Below are positions 56,331 to 64,000 of a stretch of 64,000 bases of DNA, piece after piece. This stretch comes from Deltaproteobacteria bacterium. Lineage in GTDB: Bacteria > Desulfobacterota > Desulfuromonadia > Desulfuromonadales > BM103. Each line of letters starts with the position of its first letter. Position 1 is the first letter of the stretch. The notes beneath the pieces were generated by a model, which saw only the letters and a program-made list of their open reading frames with translations, was not told where the DNA came from and searched no databases. The stretch is taken from assembly GCA_005774545.1 (NCBI GenBank), contig VAUL01000007.1, forward strand, positions 32,320 through 96,319, given 5' to 3'. A program made the translations under genes and the position numbers.

Positions 56331-56711
56331 TTATTTCCCCCTTATCCTTGAATGACCTTCAAGGGGGTTCAGTTGCCACGCCTCCCCAAAAGTCTTCCTC
56401 TTCACGAGGCATTGCCAGAAATACCAGCCCCCCAGGAACAGGGCCACACCCCAGGGGGAGTAGCGGCGCATCTGCCGAACATGCTCGTACTCGTGCTGAT
56501 AGACGTAATCGTAGGACGGCGTTGTCGTGCCGGCGATGTCGGCGCGGATCAAAATGACATTCAAAAAGGCCATGCCATACCCACCCATCGGCAGCCGCCT
56601 GACCCGCACCACTGCGACAGGCAGCCAGGTCCACAGCCAAATCGAGAGCATCAGCCCGAAGAACACTGCTATCGGGAGATCGCCAGTGAACAGGATCGAC
56701 AACAACCGCAT
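56331..56711 (-). CDS. Small membrane protein with HExxH motif
   Basis: 126 residues with two or three hydrophobic segments (LPIAVFFGLMLSIWLWTWLPVAVV and WGVALFLGGWYFW) and the zinc-protease-like motif YQHEYEHVRQM between them. It is too small for a known membrane protease family but the motif is intact. It ends 5 bp before the ADP-ribosylglycohydrolase start. Function unknown. Confidence 0.6.
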   Translation of the reverse strand: MRLLSILFTGDLPIAVFFGLMLSIWLWTWLPVAVVRVRRLPMGGYGMAFLNVILIRADIAGTTTPSYDYVYQHEYEHVRQMRRYSPWGVALFLGGWYFWQCLVKRKTFGEAWQLNPLEGHSRIRGK

Positions 56712-56737
56712 ATGAGCTTTCCAACAGCCTGCTAGTG

Positions 56738-57784
56738 CTACGATCTCAATCCCGCTAATTGAGCCCGCTCAACAATGGCCTCGTATCGATTAAGCACTTC
56801 ATCAAGTTGTGATTGAAAGGTATCTAAGTTGGGCGCATGGGCAGCCAGACCATTCACCTCTTTCAGCAGTTTTGGGAAAACGATCCGCCTTGATCTATCC
56901 CCGGTAAAAAACGCACAATTTTCGGCAAAAGGGAGTGCTTGAAAATATGCTGCCACAGCCGGCTCTTCTTGGGGACTCTCTTGGGAGGACTTCAGCAGAC
57001 CGGCCTGGTGAAGGTGCTCTGCCACGGTCATAACATCACTCATGAAGACACCAAGGACCAGATTATAACCCATCCTCTGTAATGTAAGTGCTTGATCCCC
57101 TTCCGGCCCTTCGATCTCTGGGAGTTTTAAGGGGATATATCCTCTCTCCAGACTCCACATATACAACTCCATCGGGTTGGTCGGGCAATCCTGGCACCGC
57201 CCCAGCCGATAATTGATCACATGCGGGGCAAACTCCAAAACCCCCTGAACTGACAGAGAGCCATCATTTGGAAGCGCACTGAAGAAATTGCTCAGTCGGC
57301 GAAAAGAGCCTGCCGTAATCCCGATGGGTATCACAAATGCCATCAGGAAACCGTCGGGGAAGTAGCTCCCCACGCCGACTCCTCCCATTTTCTCGTACGG
57401 GATGAACTGCAGATTGTATTTTTCTACAAGCTCTTGCTGTAAGACATTGTCCATGGCCTTCGTGGGTGACATACGGAATTGGCACATTGGGCCGCCGAAC
57501 ATCTTCATCGGGCCCATGTAATAAATAAGCTCTTGGGTGCGGTATGTCTCACGCACAAAGAAACGTTCATCGGACACTTTTAGTTCAAGAGCAAACTCAC
57601 TGGTGCGATACTCTACCTGGAGTTCATCAAAGGTTCTCTTGAACGTTTCCGGAATTAACGTTCCCATGAATAGTCTAGAGGGCAAATCCTCGATACATCT
57701 TGGCGGGCTAGACAGTGGCTTAAAATTCAAGGCTGGCCGCAAAACATGTGGGACTGCAATAGTTGGAAACGATTGGTTTGCCAT
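56738..57784 (-). CDS. Hypothetical protein
   Basis: 348 residues from the ATG at 57784 with AAAGG upstream. No recognised domain. It has a Gly-rich stretch YYMGPMKMFGGPMCQF, a CQDC pair, and a C-terminal helix. The GC content is lower than that of its neighbours. It lies in the middle of unit A with short gaps to both neighbours. Confidence 0.55.
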   Translation of the reverse strand: MANQSFPTIAVPHVLRPALNFKPLSSPPRCIEDLPSRLFMGTLIPETFKRTFDELQVEYRTSEFALELKVSDERFFVRETYRTQELIYYMGPMKMFGGPMCQFRMSPTKAMDNVLQQELVEKYNLQFIPYEKMGGVGVGSYFPDGFLMAFVIPIGITAGSFRRLSNFFSALPNDGSLSVQGVLEFAPHVINYRLGRCQDCPTNPMELYMWSLERGYIPLKLPEIEGPEGDQALTLQRMGYNLVLGVFMSDVMTVAEHLHQAGLLKSSQESPQEEPAVAAYFQALPFAENCAFFTGDRSRRIVFPKLLKEVNGLAAHAPNLDTFQSQLDEVLNRYEAIVERAQLAGLRS

Positions 57785-57841
57785 GAACAAAAACCTTTCT
57801 TAGAAAAAGGAGAGCCCGGCTATCAATGGCTATTGTAGAGT

Positions 57842-58681
57842 TTAAATGAGCCCCCAGACTTTGAGAACATGGGGCATGATCGGTTCGCCCGTCTCGCGGG
57901 CTGTAATCGCATTGAGGCGAGGGGCAATGATTTTTGCGTAATCCTTGAGCGGCCACTTCTTCTTGACTTCGACAGGTTCGCCGGCACCAACGGGGAAGCT
58001 GCGTTCGATGTCGCGCACCACCATATCCCTCGCCCCCAGGACTTGATTGGCCAATCCGGCAGCAACCGCGCCATAAAGCGATGCGTCCCGTTCGCTATCG
58101 AGCTCGCCCAGCCAGTCCAGGTAGAACTCGATCGACCCGGCGACAAGCATACCACTGTGACAGTGAATGGCCTCCTCGACCTCGGCAACAGACAGGCTCT
58201 CCCGGTGGGCCTTGAGCAGCTCGGTGACTCGGCGGTCACCGCACACGACGAGCCCGCCGAAAATCGCCCCCGGGTTCCCGGCGATCTCGCTGGTTGCCCA
58301 TTCAAGGAGGAGATTTACCCCTGACATCGGATCTTCCTCCCCCGGTTGAAGGACCGCAAAATCGAGGGCCGCTGATGAGACAATCTGCCGGTCATAATCG
58401 CACAGCAAAAAAGGCAGGAGGCCCAGAGGTGAGATCTCGCCTTGCTCGACGCGCTCACGACAAGCCTCGTAATTGAACAACCGCTGTTCCGAAGGGATCT
58501 TCTCCCGATAAATCGCGTAAAGCTCGGTGATGATGTCAACCAGCCGATCGTCGTTCGACGCGCCATACATGCACGCGACACCGTGGACGAGTTGATCAAG
58601 CGTCTTGTTGTCCAGCGATCCCCACCGCTCAGGCTGTCCCAGCAACGTTGTGAATGTCTCTGCCGACGGCTTGCCTTTCAT
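57842..58681 (-). CDS. Hypothetical helical protein next to metK
   Basis: 279 residues, mostly helical (repeated helix pairs such as LDQLVHGVACMYGAS, SLYGAVAAGLANQVLG), possibly HEAT-like. No known domain. It starts 20 bp after the metK stop with AGGAGG 4 nt before the ATG, so it is surely co-transcribed with metK. Role unknown. Confidence 0.6.
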   Translation of the reverse strand: MKGKPSAETFTTLLGQPERWGSLDNKTLDQLVHGVACMYGASNDDRLVDIITELYAIYREKIPSEQRLFNYEACRERVEQGEISPLGLLPFLLCDYDRQIVSSAALDFAVLQPGEEDPMSGVNLLLEWATSEIAGNPGAIFGGLVVCGDRRVTELLKAHRESLSVAEVEEAIHCHSGMLVAGSIEFYLDWLGELDSERDASLYGAVAAGLANQVLGARDMVVRDIERSFPVGAGEPVEVKKKWPLKDYAKIIAPRLNAITARETGEPIMPHVLKVWGLI

Positions 58682-58700
58682 GGCTTCCTCCTGATCAACC

Positions 58701-59882
58701 TTAAGCGTTCACTTCCCGCAGAAGCCCACTGACCCGATCGGTCTTTTCCCAGGTAAACCCGGGGCCCGTCCTGCCGAAATGGCCATAGGCCGAGGTCGGC
58801 GCGTAGATCGGCCGGCGCAGATCGAGGGTGCGAATAATGCCGGCCGGCGTCAAGTCGAACACCTTGCGCACGGCTTTTTCAAGGATATCCTCGGCAACCG
58901 TCGCGGTGCCGTGGGCGTCCACCAGGACCGAGATCGGCTCAGCCATGCCGATGGCGTAGGACAGCTGCAGGGTGCAGCGTTTGGCCAAGCCGGCCGCCAC
59001 CACGTTCTTGGCGACATAGCGGGCCATGTAAGCGGCCGATCGGTCAACCTTGGTGGGGTCCTTCCCGGAGAACGCCCCGCCGCCGTGCGGGCATGACCCG
59101 CCATAGGTATCGACAATGATTTTGCGGCCGGTCAGCCCGGTATCACCCAGCGGGCCGCCGATCTCGAACCGCCCGGTCGGGTTGACGTGGATCTGTAGCG
59201 CTCTTGACCGCAAGCTCACCGGGATCTCCGGGAGGACGATCTGCTCGATGACCTCACGGCGCAACGTGTCGTTGTCGATCGCCGGGGCATGCTGCGTGGA
59301 AAGGACCACCTGCTCGACGGCTGCCGGGCGGCCATCCCGGTAGCGCACGGTCACCTGGGACTTGGCATCCGGGCGCAGCCAGGGCAGTTCGCCACTGTGC
59401 CGCAACTGCGCCTGCCGGCGCGCCAGCGCATGAGCCAGCGAGATCGGCAACGGCATCAACTCGGGGGTTTCGTCGCAGGCATAGCCGAACATCATCCCCT
59501 GGTCGCCGGCACCGATCGCCCCTTCCTTCTGATCGACGCCCTGGGCGATATGCTCCGATTGCACGCTGAGAGAGAGCCGTACCTCGCAGCGATCGGGATC
59601 GAAACCGGTGTCGCCACCGGCATAGCCGATCTCGCGCACCGCCTGGCGGGCGATAGCCGGGATTTCAGCCTGCAACTGCTCCAGCAGGTTAGGGATGGTT
59701 GCCGAGCCGAATTCGCCGGCGACGATGAGCAGGTCCTTGGCGATCAGCGTCTCGCAGGCAACGCGCGCCAACGGATCCTGCGCAAGAACATGATCGAGGA
59801 CCGCATCGGAGATACGGTCAGCAACTTTGTCCGGGTGTCCCTCGGACACCGATTCAGATGTAAACAGATATTCTCTGGACAT
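58701..59882 (-). CDS. metK: S-adenosylmethionine synthetase MetK
   Basis: Makes SAM from methionine and ATP. 393 residues. Family motifs are complete: [37 protein letters not shown] (GAGDQG signature) and [26 protein letters not shown] lies 6 nt before the ATG. The gene lies 41 bp after a Sel1-repeat gene, in the middle of accessory genes, whereas the only SAM-I riboswitch on this strand is almost 4 kb upstream (63800-63908). Confidence 0.97.
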   Translation of the reverse strand: MSREYLFTSESVSEGHPDKVADRISDAVLDHVLAQDPLARVACETLIAKDLLIVAGEFGSATIPNLLEQLQAEIPAIARQAVREIGYAGGDTGFDPDRCEVRLSLSVQSEHIAQGVDQKEGAIGAGDQGMMFGYACDETPELMPLPISLAHALARRQAQLRHSGELPWLRPDAKSQVTVRYRDGRPAAVEQVVLSTQHAPAIDNDTLRREVIEQIVLPEIPVSLRSRALQIHVNPTGRFEIGGPLGDTGLTGRKIIVDTYGGSCPHGGGAFSGKDPTKVDRSAAYMARYVAKNVVAAGLAKRCTLQLSYAIGMAEPISVLVDAHGTATVAEDILEKAVRKVFDLTPAGIIRTLDLRRPIYAPTSAYGHFGRTGPGFTWEKTDRVSGLLREVNA

Positions 59883-59923
59883 GGGTGTCTCCTTTGATCA
59901 TGACCTTGAGCTATTCGCCTGGG

Positions 59924-62164
59924 CTAGGCATTGCCCGCGCAAGCCGTATCTTCCAGCCCCGCGATAAACAGACAGTCCTCAATCTCGAAGAGGCTGAGTG
60001 CCGGGATCTGGATCGCCTGATTTCGGTGCTGAACCTGGCTGGAGTCCTCGATGCTGACGACCAGGAGCCGCCCGGAGTTCGGGTTGCGATCGACGGCGAG
60101 GGAGGGGATGGGGCCGGAGCTGACGTTGATCAGCCCCTTGGCTGGAAACTGCAGTCCCCCTCCCTGTGATACACGTTGCACTTTACCTTTAAGCTGGAGT
60201 TCCGGAAAGAACTCTTTGAAGTTCTCGTTGGCAAGTCTCCCCCAGCGATAGGCGGCCAGGATCAGCCGGGCGTCGTTGATCGTGAAGTCGTCATCCAATG
60301 AGAGAATCCCGTGGAGCAGATCCATTTCCTCGGGCGTGAACGGCAGGGGGTTTGCCTGCCAATGCCGGACATGCTCAAGGACGGCGTCGTCGGTTGACTC
60401 CAAGGCTTCGGGGAGAGGGTGCTCCGTTGCCGTGACATCCGCCCCGTGCCCCTCGCTGAGCGACTGCGATTGCCACACGGCAACCATGGAGCGAGCAGTA
60501 CCCTGCCGTTCAACGAGGCTTGCCGTCCAGAAAAAGTGGGTTTTCAGCCACAACAGTTCCCACTTGAACGTGCGACGGTCGGGGCGAAATGCCGCCGCCG
60601 GGATATGCAGTAGGCTGTAGCGCCACAGGAAGCTGTCGACCGGGTGCCCCTCGGGCTCGTAATCTTCCAGCGTCACGACCTGCACAAGGTCCGTCCCCGG
60701 TACCGGGCCGACAGTGATGACGCGGACATCCCCGTCTTTCAGGCGGGCAAAACCGATGTCCGGGGTCAAACCCCTGGAGGCGTTTTCTCTTGGTCTGCCA
60801 TGAGCGATGGCGACCGATGGCTCCGGGCAGGCAGGAACGCCCCACCGCGTGGCCGTGACAACATTCAAGGTGATCCGGTATTTCTTGTAGTCCGTGGTAC
60901 CAGACAACACCCCGTCCAGCAGTTGGAAGGTTTCCTTTGCCAGAACCATTTCGGCAGGCGAAAAGGGCACGGGATTGCTCTCGTACTTCTGCCTGACCTC
61001 GTTGGCCTCGCGCTCGAGGCGGCCGGCGTCAATCCCCTCGCCGGAGGTCTGCAACTGCCGGATGTAGTCACGGCCCCAGGAAACTAAGGTATCCATGCGC
61101 GTGGCATCCTCCCCCTGTTCCCTTTCTTCCTTGGTGATTACTGCCCAGATCGCCACCGGAAATTTCTGCCCGTCCCACTCGCAGGGGTAGTGCTTGACCA
61201 CCCAGAACAGGTCCAGCCCCCCTTCGTCGACGTCAAGCTCAGCGGGTGACAAGAGCTGCGTGTCCCCGGCGAACGGGAGCAAGGCCTCCCCGTCGCGATT
61301 GGCAACAGCCAGGAGGGCTGCGATGTCGCGATAACCGACTGCGGCGTTCTTCGGGTGGAGGGTCACGAAGTCGTGGATGTCCTTGGCCATCTGCTGCAAA
61401 CAGGGGCGCCCGAGGAACTGCATCACGACGATGGTCCTGTGGCGAAGCGGCACGGCGTGATCGAGCGGGATTGGTCCCAGTTCAGCCTCGGCCGGCTCGA
61501 ACAGGGTAAACGCGTCGAAACGCTCGCGAGTCTCGACCGCCGGCCCGTACTCCTGGACAGCGGCGCGGTCCAGCCAGTAGAAGGCTTCGATCTGATCGGC
61601 ATCGACCCCGGATCCCTGGCCGAGGAGCGTCGCGACCAGGTACTGGGCTTCAGCCACCCCCTGCTCGGCAGCCGCCAGGAAGTAAGGGTAGGCCCTGCCG
61701 TCGTCTTGCACCGTCTCAGCTCCCTGGTGATAGATTTGCCCCAATCTGAGCTGGGCATCGGGATCCCCCTGCCGAGCCGCAAGGTCCAGCCAGTGAATGG
61801 CTTGGCGAATATTTTTCTTCACCCCCCGCCCCTGAAGGTAATAGAGCCCGAGGCTGTATTGCGCCGGGGCGTATCCTTGCTTGGCCGAGCGCCGGTACCA
61901 CTGAACCGACAACCGGGGCTGCTGCGGGACGGCTATCCCTTTTGACAGGCAATACCCCAGAAAAGCCTGGGCCCGTGGGTGCCCTTGCTCGGCCGCCGCC
62001 GAACAATAGCGATAGGCTTTTTCAAGGTCTTCAGTCACGCCGTCAGCCTGCAGATAACGAATCCCAGCCCAGTACTGACATTCAGCGTCCCCCCGATCTG
62101 CGCGGTCGAGCAGCTCGTTGACAGGCAGGGGGCTTTCGATTTTTTTATTTATTCGCGTTTGCAT
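59924..62164 (-). CDS. Sel1-repeat protein fused to a duplicated unknown domain
   Basis: 746 residues. Residues about 20-215 are Sel1-like repeats (YWAGIRYLQADGVTEDLEKAY, AQYSLGLYYLQGRGVKKN and others), a protein-interaction solenoid. From about 320 the protein contains VVKHYPCEWDGQKFPVAIWAV and two units beginning NPVPFSPAE and NPLPFTPEE, the same domain pair as the 52448-53881 protein. It is a fusion of a Sel1 solenoid to that module. GGAGG lies 5 nt before the ATG. Second gene of unit A. Confidence 0.75.
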   Translation of the reverse strand: MQTRINKKIESPLPVNELLDRADRGDAECQYWAGIRYLQADGVTEDLEKAYRYCSAAAEQGHPRAQAFLGYCLSKGIAVPQQPRLSVQWYRRSAKQGYAPAQYSLGLYYLQGRGVKKNIRQAIHWLDLAARQGDPDAQLRLGQIYHQGAETVQDDGRAYPYFLAAAEQGVAEAQYLVATLLGQGSGVDADQIEAFYWLDRAAVQEYGPAVETRERFDAFTLFEPAEAELGPIPLDHAVPLRHRTIVVMQFLGRPCLQQMAKDIHDFVTLHPKNAAVGYRDIAALLAVANRDGEALLPFAGDTQLLSPAELDVDEGGLDLFWVVKHYPCEWDGQKFPVAIWAVITKEEREQGEDATRMDTLVSWGRDYIRQLQTSGEGIDAGRLEREANEVRQKYESNPVPFSPAEMVLAKETFQLLDGVLSGTTDYKKYRITLNVVTATRWGVPACPEPSVAIAHGRPRENASRGLTPDIGFARLKDGDVRVITVGPVPGTDLVQVVTLEDYEPEGHPVDSFLWRYSLLHIPAAAFRPDRRTFKWELLWLKTHFFWTASLVERQGTARSMVAVWQSQSLSEGHGADVTATEHPLPEALESTDDAVLEHVRHWQANPLPFTPEEMDLLHGILSLDDDFTINDARLILAAYRWGRLANENFKEFFPELQLKGKVQRVSQGGGLQFPAKGLINVSSGPIPSLAVDRNPNSGRLLVVSIEDSSQVQHRNQAIQIPALSLFEIEDCLFIAGLEDTACAGNA

Positions 62165-62212
62165 GGCATCCTCCCTGGCGCCGTAGCACCACCGTTGTGA
62201 TTGTCATTTAAG

Positions 62213-62241
62213 CCCGCATCGCCGATGGCCGGCGACGCGGG
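62213..62241 (-). repeat. Hairpin between the first two genes of unit A
   Basis: CCCGC-TCGCCG pairs with CGGCGA-GCGGG (one mismatch pair inside, 5-base loop) in the 111-bp gap. No T run follows on the minus strand. It could attenuate or stabilise the transcript between these genes. Confidence 0.5.
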
Positions 62242-62275
62242 GTGCATTTCCCTTCAATGAGCCTCACTGGACCGT

Positions 62276-63424
62276 TCAGACTTGGAACCAGGGGTCGGCC
62301 AGGATCTGGTCGCCCAGGTGCGGTCTCTCGTATTCACCGCAAGTCACGCAGTACCAGGCTTCCGGGTTGAACTCGGTGCGGAAGAATTCCCGCATCGCAA
62401 TCCGGAAGGCGTCCACGAACTGGCGACGGTTGACGATGGCTTCGATGAACACCCCTTCCTGCTCGTCGCAGTAGGCGTTCAGGATGCGCAGGAGAATTCG
62501 GTCCGGATCGTCGGTCGCGTACGCCTCGAACTTCTTCTCGGGGCCTTCTTCTTCGATCTGGAACCTGACCGGCAGGTCGCCACGCCCGATCGACTTGAGC
62601 CATTCGATGAGCAGTTCGACCGGCGGGAAGGAGTTGGAGAGAACCGCGTCGAGAGTCTGCGACCCGACCCCCAGGTGGAGGTAGATCCAGTCCCAGCGGT
62701 TTTCCATTTCCAGGCGCACGGTCGCCGGTTCGTCCTCGACAGTCGGGTTGATCTGGAACAACCGGTCGAGCCCGAAGTGCGGCCGTTCCAAGCCGTCCCG
62801 GGTGAAGTGCCAATTGCCCAGAGACGACGTCCCTTCGAAGACCAGGCAAGGAGTGCAGTGGTCCCATCCCCAGGAGCGGGCGTCCATGCGCTCGTAGTAC
62901 CATTCGAGGTACTCGCCGTAGCTCTTGCAGGGGAACGGCTGCAGCTTCGTCGGGACAGCGATGCCCTCCGGGTCATCGTCGACTTCTTCGACGTAGCTGA
63001 AGTTCTCGGCCAGCATCTCGAAGAACGCCCGGCTGCGGTCAAACTCGACGTTACCGCCCATATCGGCATGGGCCGCGACCTTGATATTGCCGCCGAAGGT
63101 CGCGTCCAGGATCATTTGCGCCTGCCGCCGGCGCGCTTCCGCCCCATCGCACAGCGGGTCATGGGAGAGGGTCTTGCCCAGCATCAGCAGGGCTGCACGG
63201 ATGCGCTCGTCCTTGCAGGTGGACAGCGGGAGGAGGATGCCGTGCTTGATGAAGCAACCGTTGCCGTAGCTCTCGTTGACGACGAAGATGCCTTTCTTTC
63301 CCTCGGCATGGGGGCCGCGCGCGTCAGCCCCCATGCCGCCACGACGGAAGATGTAGATGAAGGGTTGAAGCTCTTTCAGGTCACCGGCGATATCGCCGTA
63401 CTGCCGTTGGTTGCCGTATTTCAT
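62276..63424 (-). CDS. Hypothetical protein, first large gene after the SAM riboswitch
   Basis: 382 residues, no domain recognised. It is acidic with many aromatic residues and has a Trp-rich middle part (EYLEWYYERMDARSWGWDHC). Near the C-terminus is AWYCVTCGEYERPHLGD, a possible metal-binding turn. AAAGGAC precedes the ATG. It is the first gene after the SAM-I leader and a short reading frame; its role is unknown. Confidence 0.6.
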   Translation of the reverse strand: MKYGNQRQYGDIAGDLKELQPFIYIFRRGGMGADARGPHAEGKKGIFVVNESYGNGCFIKHGILLPLSTCKDERIRAALLMLGKTLSHDPLCDGAEARRRQAQMILDATFGGNIKVAAHADMGGNVEFDRSRAFFEMLAENFSYVEEVDDDPEGIAVPTKLQPFPCKSYGEYLEWYYERMDARSWGWDHCTPCLVFEGTSSLGNWHFTRDGLERPHFGLDRLFQINPTVEDEPATVRLEMENRWDWIYLHLGVGSQTLDAVLSNSFPPVELLIEWLKSIGRGDLPVRFQIEEEGPEKKFEAYATDDPDRILLRILNAYCDEQEGVFIEAIVNRRQFVDAFRIAMREFFRTEFNPEAWYCVTCGEYERPHLGDQILADPWFQV

Positions 63425-63640
63425 AGCCCTTGTCCTTTCTCAATTGACGTGTAAGTGGTGTGTGACGAGTCTTCGCAATGAGACCGATGTTTTTGCCGCC
63501 CTCAGGTGAAATCATTCAGTTGTCAGAGAGCGTACCGGGGGCGATTTTGGAGACAAAGCTTCCCCGGGGCCTCCGAACGCAGAACGACATCCGCTTCGGG
63601 GGTTGAATCAAATTCACGTCTGTTTTGAGAGAGGAGCGGT
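63425..63640. other. Non-coding spacer
   Basis: About 215 bases between the small reading frame and the first large gene of unit A. I see no promoter, repeat or coding frame with a ribosome site, other than the site directly before 63424. Confidence 0.4.
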
Positions 63641-63736
63641 CTACGGCGGAGGTTCCGGAAGAACCCCTGTCATGGCTCCGAGGGCGGGTTGGCCGCTTGC
63701 GGCCGTTTGGCGGGATGTGGCGGCGAGTTTTTTCAT
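63641..63736 (-). CDS. Putative 31-residue peptide after the SAM riboswitch
   Basis: A short frame with GGAGG 6 nt before the ATG, directly after the riboswitch terminator. The peptide starts MKKLAATSRQ and ends in a Pro-rich tail (EPPP). The position is where the native metK start would be expected, so the ribosome site may be a remnant of a displaced gene. Coding is uncertain. Confidence 0.35.
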   Translation of the reverse strand: MKKLAATSRQTAASGQPALGAMTGVLPEPPP

Positions 63737-63754
63737 GGCTGACCTCCGGAACAG

Positions 63755-63783
63755 AAAAACCCCTTCCGTATCGTGGAAGGGGT
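63755..63783 (-). terminator. Expression-platform terminator of the metK-unit SAM riboswitch
   Basis: On the minus strand CCCCTTCC and GGAAGGGG pair around a 7-base loop and are followed by TTTTT. It lies directly after the riboswitch. Confidence 0.85.
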
Positions 63784-63799
63784 CACCGGTGTGGTCGGC

Positions 63800-63908
63800 C
63801 TCTTCCTTATCTGCCGGGATCGTCGATCCCGCTGGAGTTAGCACCTTGCCTCCGTAGGCAGGTTGCTGCGACGTCAAAGGGCCAGTCCCTCGGTCGCTCT
63901 CGATAAGA
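63800..63908 (-). ncRNA. SAM-I (S-box) riboswitch, metK unit
   Basis: On the minus strand: TTATCGAGAG, CGAGGGACTGGCCC, GCAGCAACC, AAGGTGCTAACTCC and CAGATAAGGA, the S-box blocks in the correct order. It is followed by a terminator and preceded by a consensus promoter. In related genomes an S-box of this kind directly precedes metK; here two large genes and a short frame lie in between. Confidence 0.92.
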
Positions 63909-63919
63909 AGGGTATGATC

Positions 63920-63948
63920 TATGTAGCAAATTCGTGAGAGATTGTCAA
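63920..63948 (-). promoter_or_regulatory. Promoter of the metK-unit riboswitch
   Basis: On the minus strand TTGACA (63943-63948), a 17-bp spacer and TACATA (63920-63925), a near-consensus sigma-70 promoter whose start would lie a few bases before the riboswitch. Confidence 0.75.
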
Positions 63949-64000
63949 TCGAAGAGTTGCCGCGAAGCCCCGAGAGTTCCTCAGCCCCTCCCATCAGCCC

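Overview
The window looks like a chromosome segment of a high-GC Desulfuromonadales/Geobacter-type delta-proteobacterium. The evidence is the rho-rpmE-thyX-prfA-prmC-murA-hisGDBH gene order, a periplasmic multiheme cytochrome next to an MtrB/PioB-like porin, further small c-type cytochromes, and S-box (SAM-I) leaders on methionine genes. This assignment is inferred from gene content and order, not from a database search.

Layout. (1) 1-10.1 kb, minus strand: housekeeping genes gluQ, rho, rpmE, thyX, prfA, prmC, murA and the his operon (hisH is cut by the window start). (2) 10.3-17.7 kb, plus strand: an Rrf2-type regulator, a decaheme lipoprotein cytochrome and outer-membrane barrel that look like an extracellular electron conduit, a periplasmic binding protein and a chemoreceptor. 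(3) 17.8-23 kb: sulfur amino-acid genes cysK, two transsulfuration enzymes (metI/metC-like) and metX, with two SAM-I riboswitches that each end in a terminator hairpin. (4) 23-27.8 kb: mnmH with a coupled small Cys-rich protein, a four-CBS protein, a secreted DUF4350-like protein, a ferritin-like protein, a 28-residue C4 microprotein, a monoheme and a triheme cytochrome.

(5) 28 kb to at least 63.4 kb is accessory DNA. It begins at a 45-bp 3' fragment of a tRNA-Ala(CGC) gene followed by a tyrosine recombinase. From 63.4 kb back to 29.5 kb every gene reads on the minus strand, in at least three transcription units. Unit A (63.9 to 54.0 kb) starts with a consensus promoter and a SAM-I riboswitch and ends at a strong hairpin terminator. 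It contains metK in the middle of seven accessory genes, including a Sel1-repeat fusion, an ADP-ribosylglycohydrolase and a membrane HExxH protein. Unit B (53.9 to 46.4 kb) holds a paralogue of the Sel1-fusion protein, a zinc-finger protein, a HARE-HTH-like protein, a phospholipase-D-type nuclease and a 529-residue protein. Unit C (46.3 to 31.8 kb) has a good sigma-54-type promoter and encodes a DUF4258 protein, an RtcR-like CARF/AAA+ regulator, a TerY-P-like triad (VWA, PP2C, kinase), an SF1 helicase, a winged-helix protein, a coiled-coil McrB-type ATPase and a DUF2357 protein. This matches the logic of the coiled-coil McrBC-type (CoCoNuT-like) restriction systems. A small AT-rich protein and a frameshifted AIPR-family gene close the island next to the integrase.

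The points most worth a second look are the sigma-54/RtcR-controlled kinase-phosphatase-McrB locus, the metK gene separated from its apparent riboswitch by about 3.9 kb of accessory genes, the duplicated domain family that links units A and B, and CX3CH sites in both partners of the electron conduit.
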